DNA from: Streptomyces sp. XM83C
GTDB taxonomy: Bacteria > Actinomycetota > Actinomycetes > Streptomycetales > Streptomycetaceae
Assembly (NCBI RefSeq): GCF_023072675.1
Contig: NZ_JALLGL010000006.1
Location: forward strand, 1-50,212
Direction of reading: 5' to 3'
DNA: 50,212 bases
The notes under the pieces are model-generated. The model was not told where the DNA came from, did not search any database, and saw only the letters and a program-made list of their open reading frames with translations. Below are positions 17,175-26,205 of this stretch, piece by piece. A program made the position numbers and the translations under genes. Each line of letters opens with the position of its first letter. Positions within the stretch are counted from its first letter, which is position 1.

Positions 17175-18617
17175 TCAGTTCTGCTCGGCCCACCACTTCT
17201 TCAGGGCGGCCACGGCTTCGTCGTGCTCCATCGGGCCGTGCTCCAGGCGCAGTTCCAGCATGTGCTTGTACGCCTGGCCGACCTGGGGGCCCGGACGGAT
17301 ACCCAGGATCTCCATGATCTGGTTGCCGTCGAGGTCCGGACGGATGGCGTCCAGCTCCTCCTGTTCCTGGAGCTGGGCGATGCGCTCCTCCAGGCCGTCG
17401 TAGGCACGGGAGAGGGCGGCGGCCTTGCGCTTGTTGCGGGTGGTGCAGTCGGAGCGGGTCAGCTTGTGCAGCCGGTCGAGGAGAGGGCCGGCGTCACGGA
17501 CGTACCGGCGGACGGCGGAGTCGGTCCACTCGCCGGTGCCGTAGCCGTGGAAACGCAGGTGCAGCTCGACGAGGCGGGAGACATCCTTGACCAGTTCGTT
17601 GGAGTACTTCAGCGCGGTCATGCGCTTCTTGGTCATCTTTGCGCCGACCACCTCATGGTGGTGGAAGGAGACACGGCCGTCCTTCTCGAAGCGCCGGGTG
17701 CGGGGCTTGCCGACGTCGTGCAGCAGGGCCGCCAGACGCAGGGTGAGGTCCGGACCGTTCTCCTCCAGCGCGATCGCCTGCTCCAGCACGATCAGCGTGT
17801 GCTCGTAGACGTCCTTGTGGCGGTGGTGCTCGTCGCTCTCCAGCCGCAGCGCGGGCAGCTCGGGCAGCACCCGCTCGGCGAGACCGGTGTCGACCAGCAG
17901 GGTCAGGCCCTTGCGGGGGTGCTCGGACAGGATCAGCTTGTTCAGCTCGTCCCTGAGCCGCTCCGCCGAGACGATCTCGATCCGGTCGGCCATCTCCGTC
18001 ATCGCGGTGACGACCTCGGGAGCGACCTCGAAGTCGAGCTGGGCGGCGAAGCGCGCCGCACGCATCATCCGCAACGGGTCGTCGGAGAAGGACTCCTCCG
18101 GAGTGCCCGGCGTACGCAGCACCCGCGCCGCGAGGTCGTCGAGGCCCCCGTGCGGGTCGACGAACTCCTTCTCGGGCAGAGCCACGGCCATCGCGTTGAC
18201 GGTGAAGTCGCGGCGGACGAGGTCTTCCTCGATGGAGTCACCGTAGGACACCTCCGGCTTGCGCGAGGTGCGGTCGTAGGCCTCCGACCGATAGGTGGTG
18301 ATCTCGATCTGGTAGCCCTGCTTCTGCGCCCCGACCGTGCCGAAGGCGATCCCGACCTCCCAGACGGCGTCCGCCCAGGGCCGCACGATCTTCAGGACGT
18401 CCTCGGGGCGGGCGTCCGTGGTGAAGTCCAGGTCGTTGCCGAGCCGGCCGAGCAGCGCGTCACGGACCGAGCCGCCGACGAGGGCGAGCGAGAAACCGGC
18501 CTGCTGGAAGCGGCGGGCGAGATCGTCGGCGACAGGCGCGACCCGCAGCAGTTCGCTCACCGCGCGCTGCTGCGCCTGGCTCAGGGCAGTAGGAGTGTCT
18601 TCATTGGCGTTCGGCAC
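17175..18617 (-). CDS. cca: CCA tRNA nucleotidyltransferase (PcnA/Cca family)
   Basis: A 480-residue class II nucleotidyltransferase that adds or repairs CCA at tRNA 3' ends. The head domain has LVGGSVRDALLGR (about 46-58) and the DLDFTTDA metal site (about 62-69). The RNA-binding neck follows (FSDDPLRMMRAARFAAQL), then an HD domain (LLHDVGKPRTRRF, about 300-312). The HD extension is typical of actinobacterial members. It is sometimes annotated pcnA; CCA addition is the more likely role, and the tRNA in this window does not encode its own CCA. The ATG at 18617 begins the standard alignment. Confidence 0.93.
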   Translation of the reverse strand: MPNANEDTPTALSQAQQRAVSELLRVAPVADDLARRFQQAGFSLALVGGSVRDALLGRLGNDLDFTTDARPEDVLKIVRPWADAVWEVGIAFGTVGAQKQGYQIEITTYRSEAYDRTSRKPEVSYGDSIEEDLVRRDFTVNAMAVALPEKEFVDPHGGLDDLAARVLRTPGTPEESFSDDPLRMMRAARFAAQLDFEVAPEVVTAMTEMADRIEIVSAERLRDELNKLILSEHPRKGLTLLVDTGLAERVLPELPALRLESDEHHRHKDVYEHTLIVLEQAIALEENGPDLTLRLAALLHDVGKPRTRRFEKDGRVSFHHHEVVGAKMTKKRMTALKYSNELVKDVSRLVELHLRFHGYGTGEWTDSAVRRYVRDAGPLLDRLHKLTRSDCTTRNKRKAAALSRAYDGLEERIAQLQEQEELDAIRPDLDGNQIMEILGIRPGPQVGQAYKHMLELRLEHGPMEHDEAVAALKKWWAEQN

Positions 18618-18885
18618 AACAGAAGAGGGTACGTGCCCCGGCCGGGGTGGGCTTCCTCATACAAGGGGCCCGTGGCCACCCCCGCTCGCGCGCCGGGACC
18701 GGTCGGGGCGGTGGCAGGGCCGTGCAGGTCGTCACTCCACTTCATAGAGGCACATACAGGACCGGCCGCGCCACGATGCGCGATCTTGTGGCACGGTCCG
18801 CGGCACTTCCGCTCAGCGCGCATCGTTACCATGCGTGGACGCACATTCCGACGACCACTGACGACGACGAGGGACGGGCGAGGGC

Positions 18886-21276
18886 GTGGCCGAGGCGGCA
18901 GACTTCCAGGGGACGAGTCCCTCACCTGCCCGCCGGTGGCTCCGGCGTACCGGAGCGCTGCTGGCCGGACTCCCCCTGCTCGCCGGGGTGCTCCAGCTGC
19001 CCGCCGCGTCACCGGCCGGGGCCACGGCGCAGCAGGCCCCGCAGGCGCCCAGCGGCTCGCGCACGGTGTCGGTGGCCGTGAACTCGCTCACCCCGAGCGT
19101 CCTCGGGGAGGGCGACACTCTCACCGTCTCCGGCACGGTCACCAACAAGGGGAAGCGGGCGATCACCGACGCCCATGTGGGCGTGCGGGTCGGTCCTGAG
19201 CTGACCACCCGCTCGGAGATCGACTCTGCCTCCGAACGCACCGGCTACGCCCCCGGGCTCGACGGCGCGGAGGTCGGCGGCAAGTACGTCACGGAGATCG
19301 ACAAGCTCGATCCCGGGGTGGCGCAGCCCTTCAGCATCTCCGTACCGGCCGACGAGCTGGATCTCGGGGACGGCGGTGTGTACCAGCTCGCCGTGTCGCT
19401 GTCCGGCCAGACATCCGCGCAGCAGTGGCAGCAGGTGCTCGGCATCCAGCGGACCTTCCTGCCCTGGCATCCCGAGGACTCTAAGACCAGGACGAAGACC
19501 ACCGTCCTGTGGCCGCTGATCTCCACGGTCCACATGACCGCCGAAACAGGACCCGGCGAGCAGCAGACGCCGGTCTTCCTCGACGACGACCTCGCCAAGG
19601 AGATCTCCCCCGGCGGCCGGCTGGACGAGATGGTGACGAAGGGCCGCGACCTCGACGTCACCTGGGTCATCGACCCGGACCTGCTGGCCTCGGTCGACGC
19701 GATGACACGCAGCTACAAGGTGCGCGACGACGGCGAGGCCGTACCGGGCACGCACCAGGCGGTCGCCAAGCGGTGGCTCGCCCAGCTACAGCAGGCGGTG
19801 GCCGGCAAGGAGGTCGTCGCGCTGCCGTTCGCCGACCCGGACCTGGCCTCGCTCGCCCACAACGGTACGAGCGTCACCGGCTCGCTCAGCGAGCTGAAGG
19901 CGGCCACCGATGTCGCCGCCGTCACGGTGAAGACGGTGCTGCACGTGACGCCGAGCACCGACTTCGCCTGGCCCGTGGACGGCGCCGTGGACCCCTCCAT
20001 CGTCAAGGTCGCCACGTCCGCGGGCGCCGACAAGGTGATCGCCCGCAGCGACAGCCTGAAGGAGACGGGCGGACTGTCGTACACGCCGTCGGCGGCCCGG
20101 CCCATCGGCGGGGGCACCACGGCCGTCGTCGCGGACGCCCGGCTGTCCACGGCGTTCCAGGGCGATCTGACGTCGGCGTCCGCGGCGACGCTGGCGGTGC
20201 AGAAGTTCCTGGCGCAGAGCCTCGCGCTCAACCTGCAGACGAACAAGCAGCGCAGCATCGTCGTCGCCCCGCAGCGCATGCCGGAGCCCGCGCAGGCCCA
20301 GGCCATGGCCATGGCGCTGACCGCGCTGGCCGGCGGCGGCTGGTCGCAGACGCAGGGGCTGACCGCGGCGGCCAAGGCGAAGCCGGATCCGGAAGCCACC
20401 CGCAAGGTGCCCTCCGGCTCGGCCTACCGTTCCGCGCTGCGCAAGCAGCAGCTGCCCCGCTCGGCGTTCGAGCAGATCGCGACGACGCAGCGCAAGTTGC
20501 AGGACTTCCAGCAGATCCTCACCGACGAGTCGCGGGTCGTGACGCCCTTCGGGCGGGCCATGAACCGCGCGATGTCCACGTCGTGGCGGGGCCGGGCCAC
20601 CGAGGCCGACGCGTTCCGACAGGACGTCGAGTCGCATCTCGGGACGCTCTCCGGGCAGGTCGGGCTGATCCCGAAGTCCGACACGAAACTGTCCGGGCGC
20701 ACCGCCACCATCCCGGTGACCGTGCAGAACAATCTGGTGCAGGGCGTGGACCATCTGGTCCTGCGGCTCACCTCGACCAACTCCACCCGTCTGAAGATCG
20801 GCGGGGACACCTGGCAGGAGCAGCGGATCGCGGTCTCCGGCGGGCACAGCCAGACGGTGAAGTTCACCACGTCCGCCAACGTCAACGGTCAGACCACGGT
20901 CGTCGCACAGCTGTACACGGCGGACGGCCGGCCCTACGGTGACCGCGTCACGTTCGATGTGAAGGTCACCGAGATCACGGCCGCGGTCATGCTGGTCATC
21001 GGCGGCGGTGTGCTGCTGCTCGTCCTCGCCGGTTTCCGCATGTACACCCAGCGCAAGCGCGCGGCCGCCCGTGAGGCCGAGAGCGAGGACCCGGGGGAGC
21101 GTGCGGAGCGCGAGCCCGCGGACGCCCCGGGGAACCGTGAGGAGCCCGGGGATCGTCCCGAGGAGGAGTCCGGCTCGGCCGCCGGGACAGGCGACGTGCA
21201 GCCGAGTGACCCGGCGCCTGACACCGCAGCGGAAAGCGCCGACCCGTCCGGGACGGGTGAGAGAGTGGACCGTTGA
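18886..21276 (+). CDS. DUF6049 family secreted/membrane-anchored protein
   Basis: A 796-residue protein of unknown function. The GTG at 18886 has GAGGGA 11 bases upstream. A signal sequence with Arg pairs (RRWLRRTGALLAGLPLLAGVLQL, about 17-39) is followed by Ig-like domains near 60-165 (TLTVSGTVTNKGKRAI) and a large exterior domain. A second Ig-like fold spans about 595-685 (TIPVTVQNNLVQGVDHLVL). A C-terminal membrane helix follows (VMLVIGGGVLLLVLAGF, about 702-718), then an acidic Glu/Pro tail of about 75 residues inside. It is in tandem with murJ (44-base gap), the same position as its homologue in mycobacteria, which implies an envelope role. Confidence 0.85.
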   Translation: MAEAADFQGTSPSPARRWLRRTGALLAGLPLLAGVLQLPAASPAGATAQQAPQAPSGSRTVSVAVNSLTPSVLGEGDTLTVSGTVTNKGKRAITDAHVGVRVGPELTTRSEIDSASERTGYAPGLDGAEVGGKYVTEIDKLDPGVAQPFSISVPADELDLGDGGVYQLAVSLSGQTSAQQWQQVLGIQRTFLPWHPEDSKTRTKTTVLWPLISTVHMTAETGPGEQQTPVFLDDDLAKEISPGGRLDEMVTKGRDLDVTWVIDPDLLASVDAMTRSYKVRDDGEAVPGTHQAVAKRWLAQLQQAVAGKEVVALPFADPDLASLAHNGTSVTGSLSELKAATDVAAVTVKTVLHVTPSTDFAWPVDGAVDPSIVKVATSAGADKVIARSDSLKETGGLSYTPSAARPIGGGTTAVVADARLSTAFQGDLTSASAATLAVQKFLAQSLALNLQTNKQRSIVVAPQRMPEPAQAQAMAMALTALAGGGWSQTQGLTAAAKAKPDPEATRKVPSGSAYRSALRKQQLPRSAFEQIATTQRKLQDFQQILTDESRVVTPFGRAMNRAMSTSWRGRATEADAFRQDVESHLGTLSGQVGLIPKSDTKLSGRTATIPVTVQNNLVQGVDHLVLRLTSTNSTRLKIGGDTWQEQRIAVSGGHSQTVKFTTSANVNGQTTVVAQLYTADGRPYGDRVTFDVKVTEITAAVMLVIGGGVLLLVLAGFRMYTQRKRAAAREAESEDPGERAEREPADAPGNREEPGDRPEEESGSAAGTGDVQPSDPAPDTAAESADPSGTGERVDR

Positions 21277-21320
21277 GGATGTCGTGGCCGGACGGCCCGG
21301 GACGATGAGGTGGGGTAACC

Positions 21321-23606
21321 ATGAACGCGCCGTACGACGGTGACCGCGGCCAGGCCGCGGGCAGCTCGGGCTACCCCGAGGGCCCGCCGCCCGAGCACGG
21401 CCAGGTGCCGCCGCAGCACCCCGCGGACATGTACATCCAGGACGCCTTCGACCAGGACCCCTACCGGGCGCAGGACCTCTCCGCGCAGGACCCGGTCGCC
21501 GAGGCGCTCTACGACCGTGCCGCGCACCCTCCGCCGCCCCCGGGCACCTACCCCCCGCCGCAGGCGCTGTACGCGCAGCCCGCGCAGTCCCCTCACGCGC
21601 CCGACCCGCAGGTGTGGGCGCAGCCCCCGGCGCCGGAGCCGGACGGCCCCACCCAGTACCTGCCGTACGGCGACGACCCGCGCACCACGCAGTACGTGGG
21701 CGTGGACGACCTGGTCACCCAGGCCGGTGAGGAGCCGAAGGAGCAGGACGCGTTCGCGCACCTGTTCCGCGACCAGCAGCAGTCCGGGGCCCGCGCGGTG
21801 CCGGACACCCCCCAGGTCCCGGGCCCGGCGGCGGCCCCCGGCGGGCCCAGCACGGCGCCGGGGCACCCGGTACAGCCGCCCGTGGACGACCGCACCATGA
21901 ACCTCGGCACGGTGGACGCGGCGGAACCGGACGATGCCGCGCCCGCCGCCCCGGTCGCGCCCGCGCCGAAGAAGGCGGGGCGGGCCGCGAGCCTGCTGAA
22001 GTCCAGCGCGGTGATGGCGGCCGGCACGATGGTCTCCCGCCTCACCGGCTTCGTCCGCTCCGCGCTGATCGTCTCCGCGCTCGGCGTCGGCCTGCTCGGC
22101 GACACCTTCCAGGTCGCCTACCAGCTCCCGACGATGATCTACATCCTCACCGTCGGCGGCGGCCTGAACTCCGTGTTCGTGCCCCAGCTGGTGCGCGCGA
22201 TGAAGGAGGACGAGGACGGCGGCGAGGCCTACGCCAACCGGCTGCTCACGCTGGTGATGGTGGTCCTCGGGCTGCTGACGGTCGCCGCGGTCTTCGCCGC
22301 GCCGATCCTGATCCGGCTGCTGTCGGACTCGGTGGCCAGCGACCCGGCCGCCCATGACGTCGGCGTCACGTTCGTCCAGTACTTCCTGCCGTCCATCTTC
22401 TTCATGGGCATCCACGTCGTGATGGGGCAGATCCTCAACGCGCGCGGCAAGTTCGGCGCGATGATGTGGACGCCGGTCCTGAACAACATCGTCATCATCG
22501 TGACGCTGGGCATGTTCATCTGGGTGTACGGCACCGCCGCCGACTCCGGCATGAAGGTCACCAGTATCCCGCCGGAGGGCCAGCGCCTCCTCGGTATCGG
22601 TGTGCTGCTCGGCCTCGTCGTGCAGGCCCTGGCGATGATCCCGTACCTGCGGGAGACCGGCTTCCGGCTGCGGCTGCGGTTCGACTGGAAGGGCCACGGT
22701 CTGGGCAAGGCCGTCACGCTCGCCAAGTGGACGTTCCTGTTCGTGCTGGCCAACCAGGCCGGCGCGCTCGTCGTCTCCCAGCTGTCCACGTCGGCCGGCA
22801 AGGCGTCCCCCGTGGACGGCACCGGTTTCGCCGCGTACGCCAACGCCCAGCTGATCTGGGGTCTGCCGCAGGCCATCATCACGGTGTCACTGATGGCGGC
22901 GCTGCTGCCGCGGATCTCCCGCTCGGCCGCCGAGGGCGACGCGGGCGCCGTCCGGGACGACATCTCGCAGGGCCTGCGCACCACGGCCGTCGCGATCGTG
23001 CCGATCGCGTTCGGCTTCCTCGCGCTCGGCATCCCGATGTGCACGCTGATCTTCGGCAACTCCGGCACCGGCGAGGCCACCAACATGGGCTACATGCTGA
23101 TGGCCTTCGGTCTCGGTCTGATCCCCTATTCGGTCCAGTACGTGGTCCTCCGCGCGTTCTATGCGTACGAAGACACTCGCACCCCCTTCTACAACACGGT
23201 CATCGTGGCCGCGGTCAACGCGGGCGCTTCCGCTCTGTGCTACTTCGTGCTGCCGTCCCGCTGGGCGGTCGTCGGCATGGCCGCCGCCTACGGCCTGGCC
23301 TACGCGACCGGCGTCGGTGTCGCCTGGAACCGTCTGCGCAAGCGGCTCGGCGGCGATCTGGACGGCGCCCGTGTCCTGCGCACGTACCTCCGTCTGTGCA
23401 TCGCCTCCGTCCCGGCCGCGGCCCTCAGCGGCGCCGCCTGCTACGGCATCGGGCAGACGGTCGGCCAAGGCGTCGCCGGCTCGTTCGCGGCGCTGCTGGC
23501 CGGCGGCGCACTGCTGCTCGGCACGTTCTTCGTGGCCGCCCGACGGATGCGGATCGAGGAACTGAACTCGCTCGTCGGCATGGTCCGGGGCCGACTGGGA
23601 CGCTGA
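21321..23606 (+). CDS. murJ: Lipid II flippase MurJ
   Basis: A 761-residue MurJ/MviN that moves lipid II across the membrane for wall synthesis. Residues 1-215 are a Pro/Gln-rich, probably disordered cytoplasmic extension. About 14 membrane segments follow from near residue 225 (SSAVMAAGTMVSRLTGFVRS, with the conserved Arg-Ser turn). GLPQAIITVSLMAALLPRIS near 515 is family-typical. Mycobacterial MurJ carries a fused pseudokinase and exterior domain after the flippase; this protein ends without them, and they are encoded by the next gene. The ATG at 21321 has a GAGGTGGGG site. Confidence 0.95.
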   Translation: MNAPYDGDRGQAAGSSGYPEGPPPEHGQVPPQHPADMYIQDAFDQDPYRAQDLSAQDPVAEALYDRAAHPPPPPGTYPPPQALYAQPAQSPHAPDPQVWAQPPAPEPDGPTQYLPYGDDPRTTQYVGVDDLVTQAGEEPKEQDAFAHLFRDQQQSGARAVPDTPQVPGPAAAPGGPSTAPGHPVQPPVDDRTMNLGTVDAAEPDDAAPAAPVAPAPKKAGRAASLLKSSAVMAAGTMVSRLTGFVRSALIVSALGVGLLGDTFQVAYQLPTMIYILTVGGGLNSVFVPQLVRAMKEDEDGGEAYANRLLTLVMVVLGLLTVAAVFAAPILIRLLSDSVASDPAAHDVGVTFVQYFLPSIFFMGIHVVMGQILNARGKFGAMMWTPVLNNIVIIVTLGMFIWVYGTAADSGMKVTSIPPEGQRLLGIGVLLGLVVQALAMIPYLRETGFRLRLRFDWKGHGLGKAVTLAKWTFLFVLANQAGALVVSQLSTSAGKASPVDGTGFAAYANAQLIWGLPQAIITVSLMAALLPRISRSAAEGDAGAVRDDISQGLRTTAVAIVPIAFGFLALGIPMCTLIFGNSGTGEATNMGYMLMAFGLGLIPYSVQYVVLRAFYAYEDTRTPFYNTVIVAAVNAGASALCYFVLPSRWAVVGMAAAYGLAYATGVGVAWNRLRKRLGGDLDGARVLRTYLRLCIASVPAAALSGAACYGIGQTVGQGVAGSFAALLAGGALLLGTFFVAARRMRIEELNSLVGMVRGRLGR

Positions 23607-23742
23607 GAGAGGGGCAGGCGCACAACCAACAACCGCACTCGCGTGTCGTGCAGAGCGACGGACTGTGGGCACAATTGGATCGGCGTCGGACGGCGCGCTC
23701 GGTGTCGCACGGCGCGCATGGGATGGGGAGGCAGGAACGACG

Positions 23743-25458
23743 GTGGCGGAACGGAGTACGGCTGCCGTCGACGTGGCAGACAACAGCGGCGACGAGTCGC
23801 TGACCGCACAGGCGGACCAGTCCACGGCCGACGGGGTGGCCAAGAACCGGGAGCGGGACACGGACAACGACGAGGCGCAGGGGAGTGGCGGGACGCAGGA
23901 TCCCGGAAAGGCCTCACCGCCCGAGCTGCACAGCGGCCACAAACTCGCCAGACGCTACCGGCTCGAAGAGTGCGTCACCCGTCTGGACGGGTTCAGCAGT
24001 TGGCGTGCGGTCGACGAGAAGCTGCGTCGCGCCGTCGGCGTCCACGTCCTGCCCGCCGACCACGCCCGGGCCCGTTCCGTGCTGGCCGCCGCACGCTCCT
24101 CCGCTCTGCTGGGCGACCCGCGGTTCGTACAGGTGCTGGACGCGGTCGAGGAGAACGACCTCGTCTATGTCGTCCACGAATGGCTGCCGGACGCCACCGA
24201 GCTGACGGCGCTGCTGGCGGCCGGGCCGCTGGAACCGCACGACGCCTATCAGATGGTGAGTCAGATCTCGGCCGCGATGGCCGCTGCCCACCGTGAGGGC
24301 CTGTCCCATCTGCGGCTCAACCCGAACGCCGTACTGCGCACCTCCACCGGCCAGTGGCGCATCCGCGGGCTCGCCGTGAACGCCGCGCTGCGCGGCATCA
24401 CCTCGGACCGCCCCCAGCGCACCGACACCGAGGCGATCGGCGCCCTGCTGTACGCGGCGCTCACCCAGCGCTGGCCGTACGAGAACGACGCCTACGGCCT
24501 GTCCGGTCTGCCCAAGGATCTCGGTCTGATTCCGCCGGACCAGGTCCGCGCCGGCGTGCACCGCGGACTGTCGGAGCTGGCGATGCGCGCGCTCGCCAAC
24601 GACGGCGCGACCGCCTCCCGGCACGAGGCACCCTGCACGACGCCGGAAGAGCTGGTGAAGGCCATCGGCGAGATGCCCCGCATCCGCCCGCCGGAGCCGG
24701 CGTTCACCCCGCCGCCGGACTACCAGCGCACCACCTACCAGCAGGGCACCTACGGCCGGCAGGCGCCGCACCCCGGTGTCACCCAGCCGGTACCGACGCC
24801 GCCTCCCCCGCTGCAGAGCCGTACCGGCAAGGCGCTGAAGTGGGCTGTCTCCGCGCTGCTGATCGCCGCGCTCGGGCTGGGGAGCTGGCAGCTCGCGGAC
24901 GCGCTGCTGGACCGGGGCGGCTCCGACGACACCAACCAGACGCAGACCACGGACGGCAACGACGACAACGGCGACAAGGTCCGCCCCGCCAAGCCGCTCA
25001 CCATCCAGAACGCGCAGGAGTACGTGGCCGAGGGTTCCGCACAGGCCGCGGCCGACGTGGGCAAGACCTACGACGGCGACAGCTCCACGTTCTGGCGCAC
25101 CCGGCGGTATCTTGACGGGCCGAAGCTCGCGCCGTACAAGCCGGGCGTGGGCATCGTCTACGACCTCGGCTCGCCGCAGGAGGTCGCGTCGGTGTCGATA
25201 GGGCTCCGGTACCCGGGCGACCACACGACGGTCCATCTGTACGCCACGGACGCCCTGCAGCCGGTCGCACCGGTCGACTCCGCGAAGGAGATCGGAACCG
25301 CCACCACGACCGGAACCTCTGTCACGGTGAAGGCGTCGAAGAAGCTCAAGACGCAGTACGTGCTGCTGTGGATCACCGATGTGCCCATGGCGCCTCAGGA
25401 CGACTACAGCGGCCCGGGCTACAAGCAGGCCATCACCGACGTGAAGTTCACGGGCTGA
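23743..25458 (+). CDS. Membrane pseudokinase with extracytoplasmic discoidin-like domain
   Basis: A 571-residue protein. The GTG at 23743 has GGGGAGGCAGGA upstream. Order: acidic disordered N-terminus (1-60), kinase-like domain (about 65-315), Pro/Gln linker (315-360), one membrane helix (about 364-385), then an exterior galactose-binding/discoidin-like domain (about 415-571, with DVGKTYDGDSSTFWRT and VYDLGSPQEVASVSIGL). The kinase is dead: the HRDxKxxN loop is HLRLNPN (189-195) and the DFG position reads RGL (208-210). In mycobacteria the same modules are the C-terminal part of the MurJ protein, where the phosphorylated pseudokinase binds the FHA protein FhaA. Here they are separate but adjacent, implying control of lipid II export. 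Confidence 0.85.
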   Translation: MAERSTAAVDVADNSGDESLTAQADQSTADGVAKNRERDTDNDEAQGSGGTQDPGKASPPELHSGHKLARRYRLEECVTRLDGFSSWRAVDEKLRRAVGVHVLPADHARARSVLAAARSSALLGDPRFVQVLDAVEENDLVYVVHEWLPDATELTALLAAGPLEPHDAYQMVSQISAAMAAAHREGLSHLRLNPNAVLRTSTGQWRIRGLAVNAALRGITSDRPQRTDTEAIGALLYAALTQRWPYENDAYGLSGLPKDLGLIPPDQVRAGVHRGLSELAMRALANDGATASRHEAPCTTPEELVKAIGEMPRIRPPEPAFTPPPDYQRTTYQQGTYGRQAPHPGVTQPVPTPPPPLQSRTGKALKWAVSALLIAALGLGSWQLADALLDRGGSDDTNQTQTTDGNDDNGDKVRPAKPLTIQNAQEYVAEGSAQAAADVGKTYDGDSSTFWRTRRYLDGPKLAPYKPGVGIVYDLGSPQEVASVSIGLRYPGDHTTVHLYATDALQPVAPVDSAKEIGTATTTGTSVTVKASKKLKTQYVLLWITDVPMAPQDDYSGPGYKQAITDVKFTG

Positions 25459-25479
25459 CCTGGCACCGGAGGGGGTCCG

Positions 25480-26205
25480 ATGGCGGAGGGCGCCGGATAC
25501 GACGGGGTGAGCGATCAGGATCTGCTCACCCGCCACGTCGACGGGGACCCCGATGCCTTCGGCGAGCTCGTGCGGCGTCACCGGGACCGGCTGTGGGCGG
25601 TGGCGCTGCGCACGTTGGGGGACCGTGAGGAGGCCGCCGACGCCGTCCAGGACGCCCTTGTCTCCGCCTACCGGGCCGCGCACACCTTCCGCGGCCAGTC
25701 GGCCGTCACGACCTGGCTGCACCGCATCACGGTGAACGCCTGCCTCGACCGGGCCCGCAAGGCCGCCTCCCGCAAGACCTCCCCCGTCGACGACACGGAA
25801 CGGCTGGAGCAGCTGCTGGAGCCTCACGAGTCCGCCTCGGCGCCGGTCGAGCGCGACGACCTCCACCGCCAGCTGCTGGAGGCCTTGGACACCCTTCCGC
25901 CCGACCAGCGGGCCGCGCTCGTCCTCGTCGACATGCAGGGATATCCGGTCGCCGAGGCCGCCCGCGTCCTCGATGTCCCGACGGGCACCGTCAAGAGCCG
26001 CTGCGCCCGGGGCAGAGCCCGGCTGCTGCCGCTGCTCACCCATCTGCGGCCGGAAAACAGCCGTGGGACCGGCCTAACGGGCGAAGAACGGAACCGGCCA
26101 CCGGGCAGATCCGTCCCACCCGCAGCGGGACCGCACAACACAGGGCCGCGTGATCCAGGACCGAACGACTCAGCCGCAGTCAAGGGCGGAGGTGGGCGAG
26201 CGTGA
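25480..26205 (+). CDS. sigM: ECF RNA polymerase sigma factor SigM
   Basis: A 241-residue ECF sigma factor. The ATG at 25480 has GGAGGGGGT. Region 2 (GELVRRHRDRLWAVALRTLG, DAVQDALVSAYRAAHTF) and region 4 (LDTLPPDQRAALVLVDMQGY, VPTGTVKSRCARGRARL) are complete. A Pro/Gly-rich tail of about 50 residues follows. It starts 21 bases after the pseudokinase gene and its stop overlaps the anti-sigma start by four bases (GTGA), so the two are translationally coupled. Position next to the anti-sigma gene and trxBA is the conserved SigM locus of actinobacteria. Confidence 0.93.
   Translation: MAEGAGYDGVSDQDLLTRHVDGDPDAFGELVRRHRDRLWAVALRTLGDREEAADAVQDALVSAYRAAHTFRGQSAVTTWLHRITVNACLDRARKAASRKTSPVDDTERLEQLLEPHESASAPVERDDLHRQLLEALDTLPPDQRAALVLVDMQGYPVAEAARVLDVPTGTVKSRCARGRARLLPLLTHLRPENSRGTGLTGEERNRPPGRSVPPAAGPHNTGPRDPGPNDSAAVKGGGGRA

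Noticed and set aside
18618-18885. A NUDIX gene between pcnA and the DUF6049 gene, as in mycobacteria
   Set aside because: Only 268 bases separate them, and no frame there encodes a NUDIX box; the gap appears to be a divergent promoter region.
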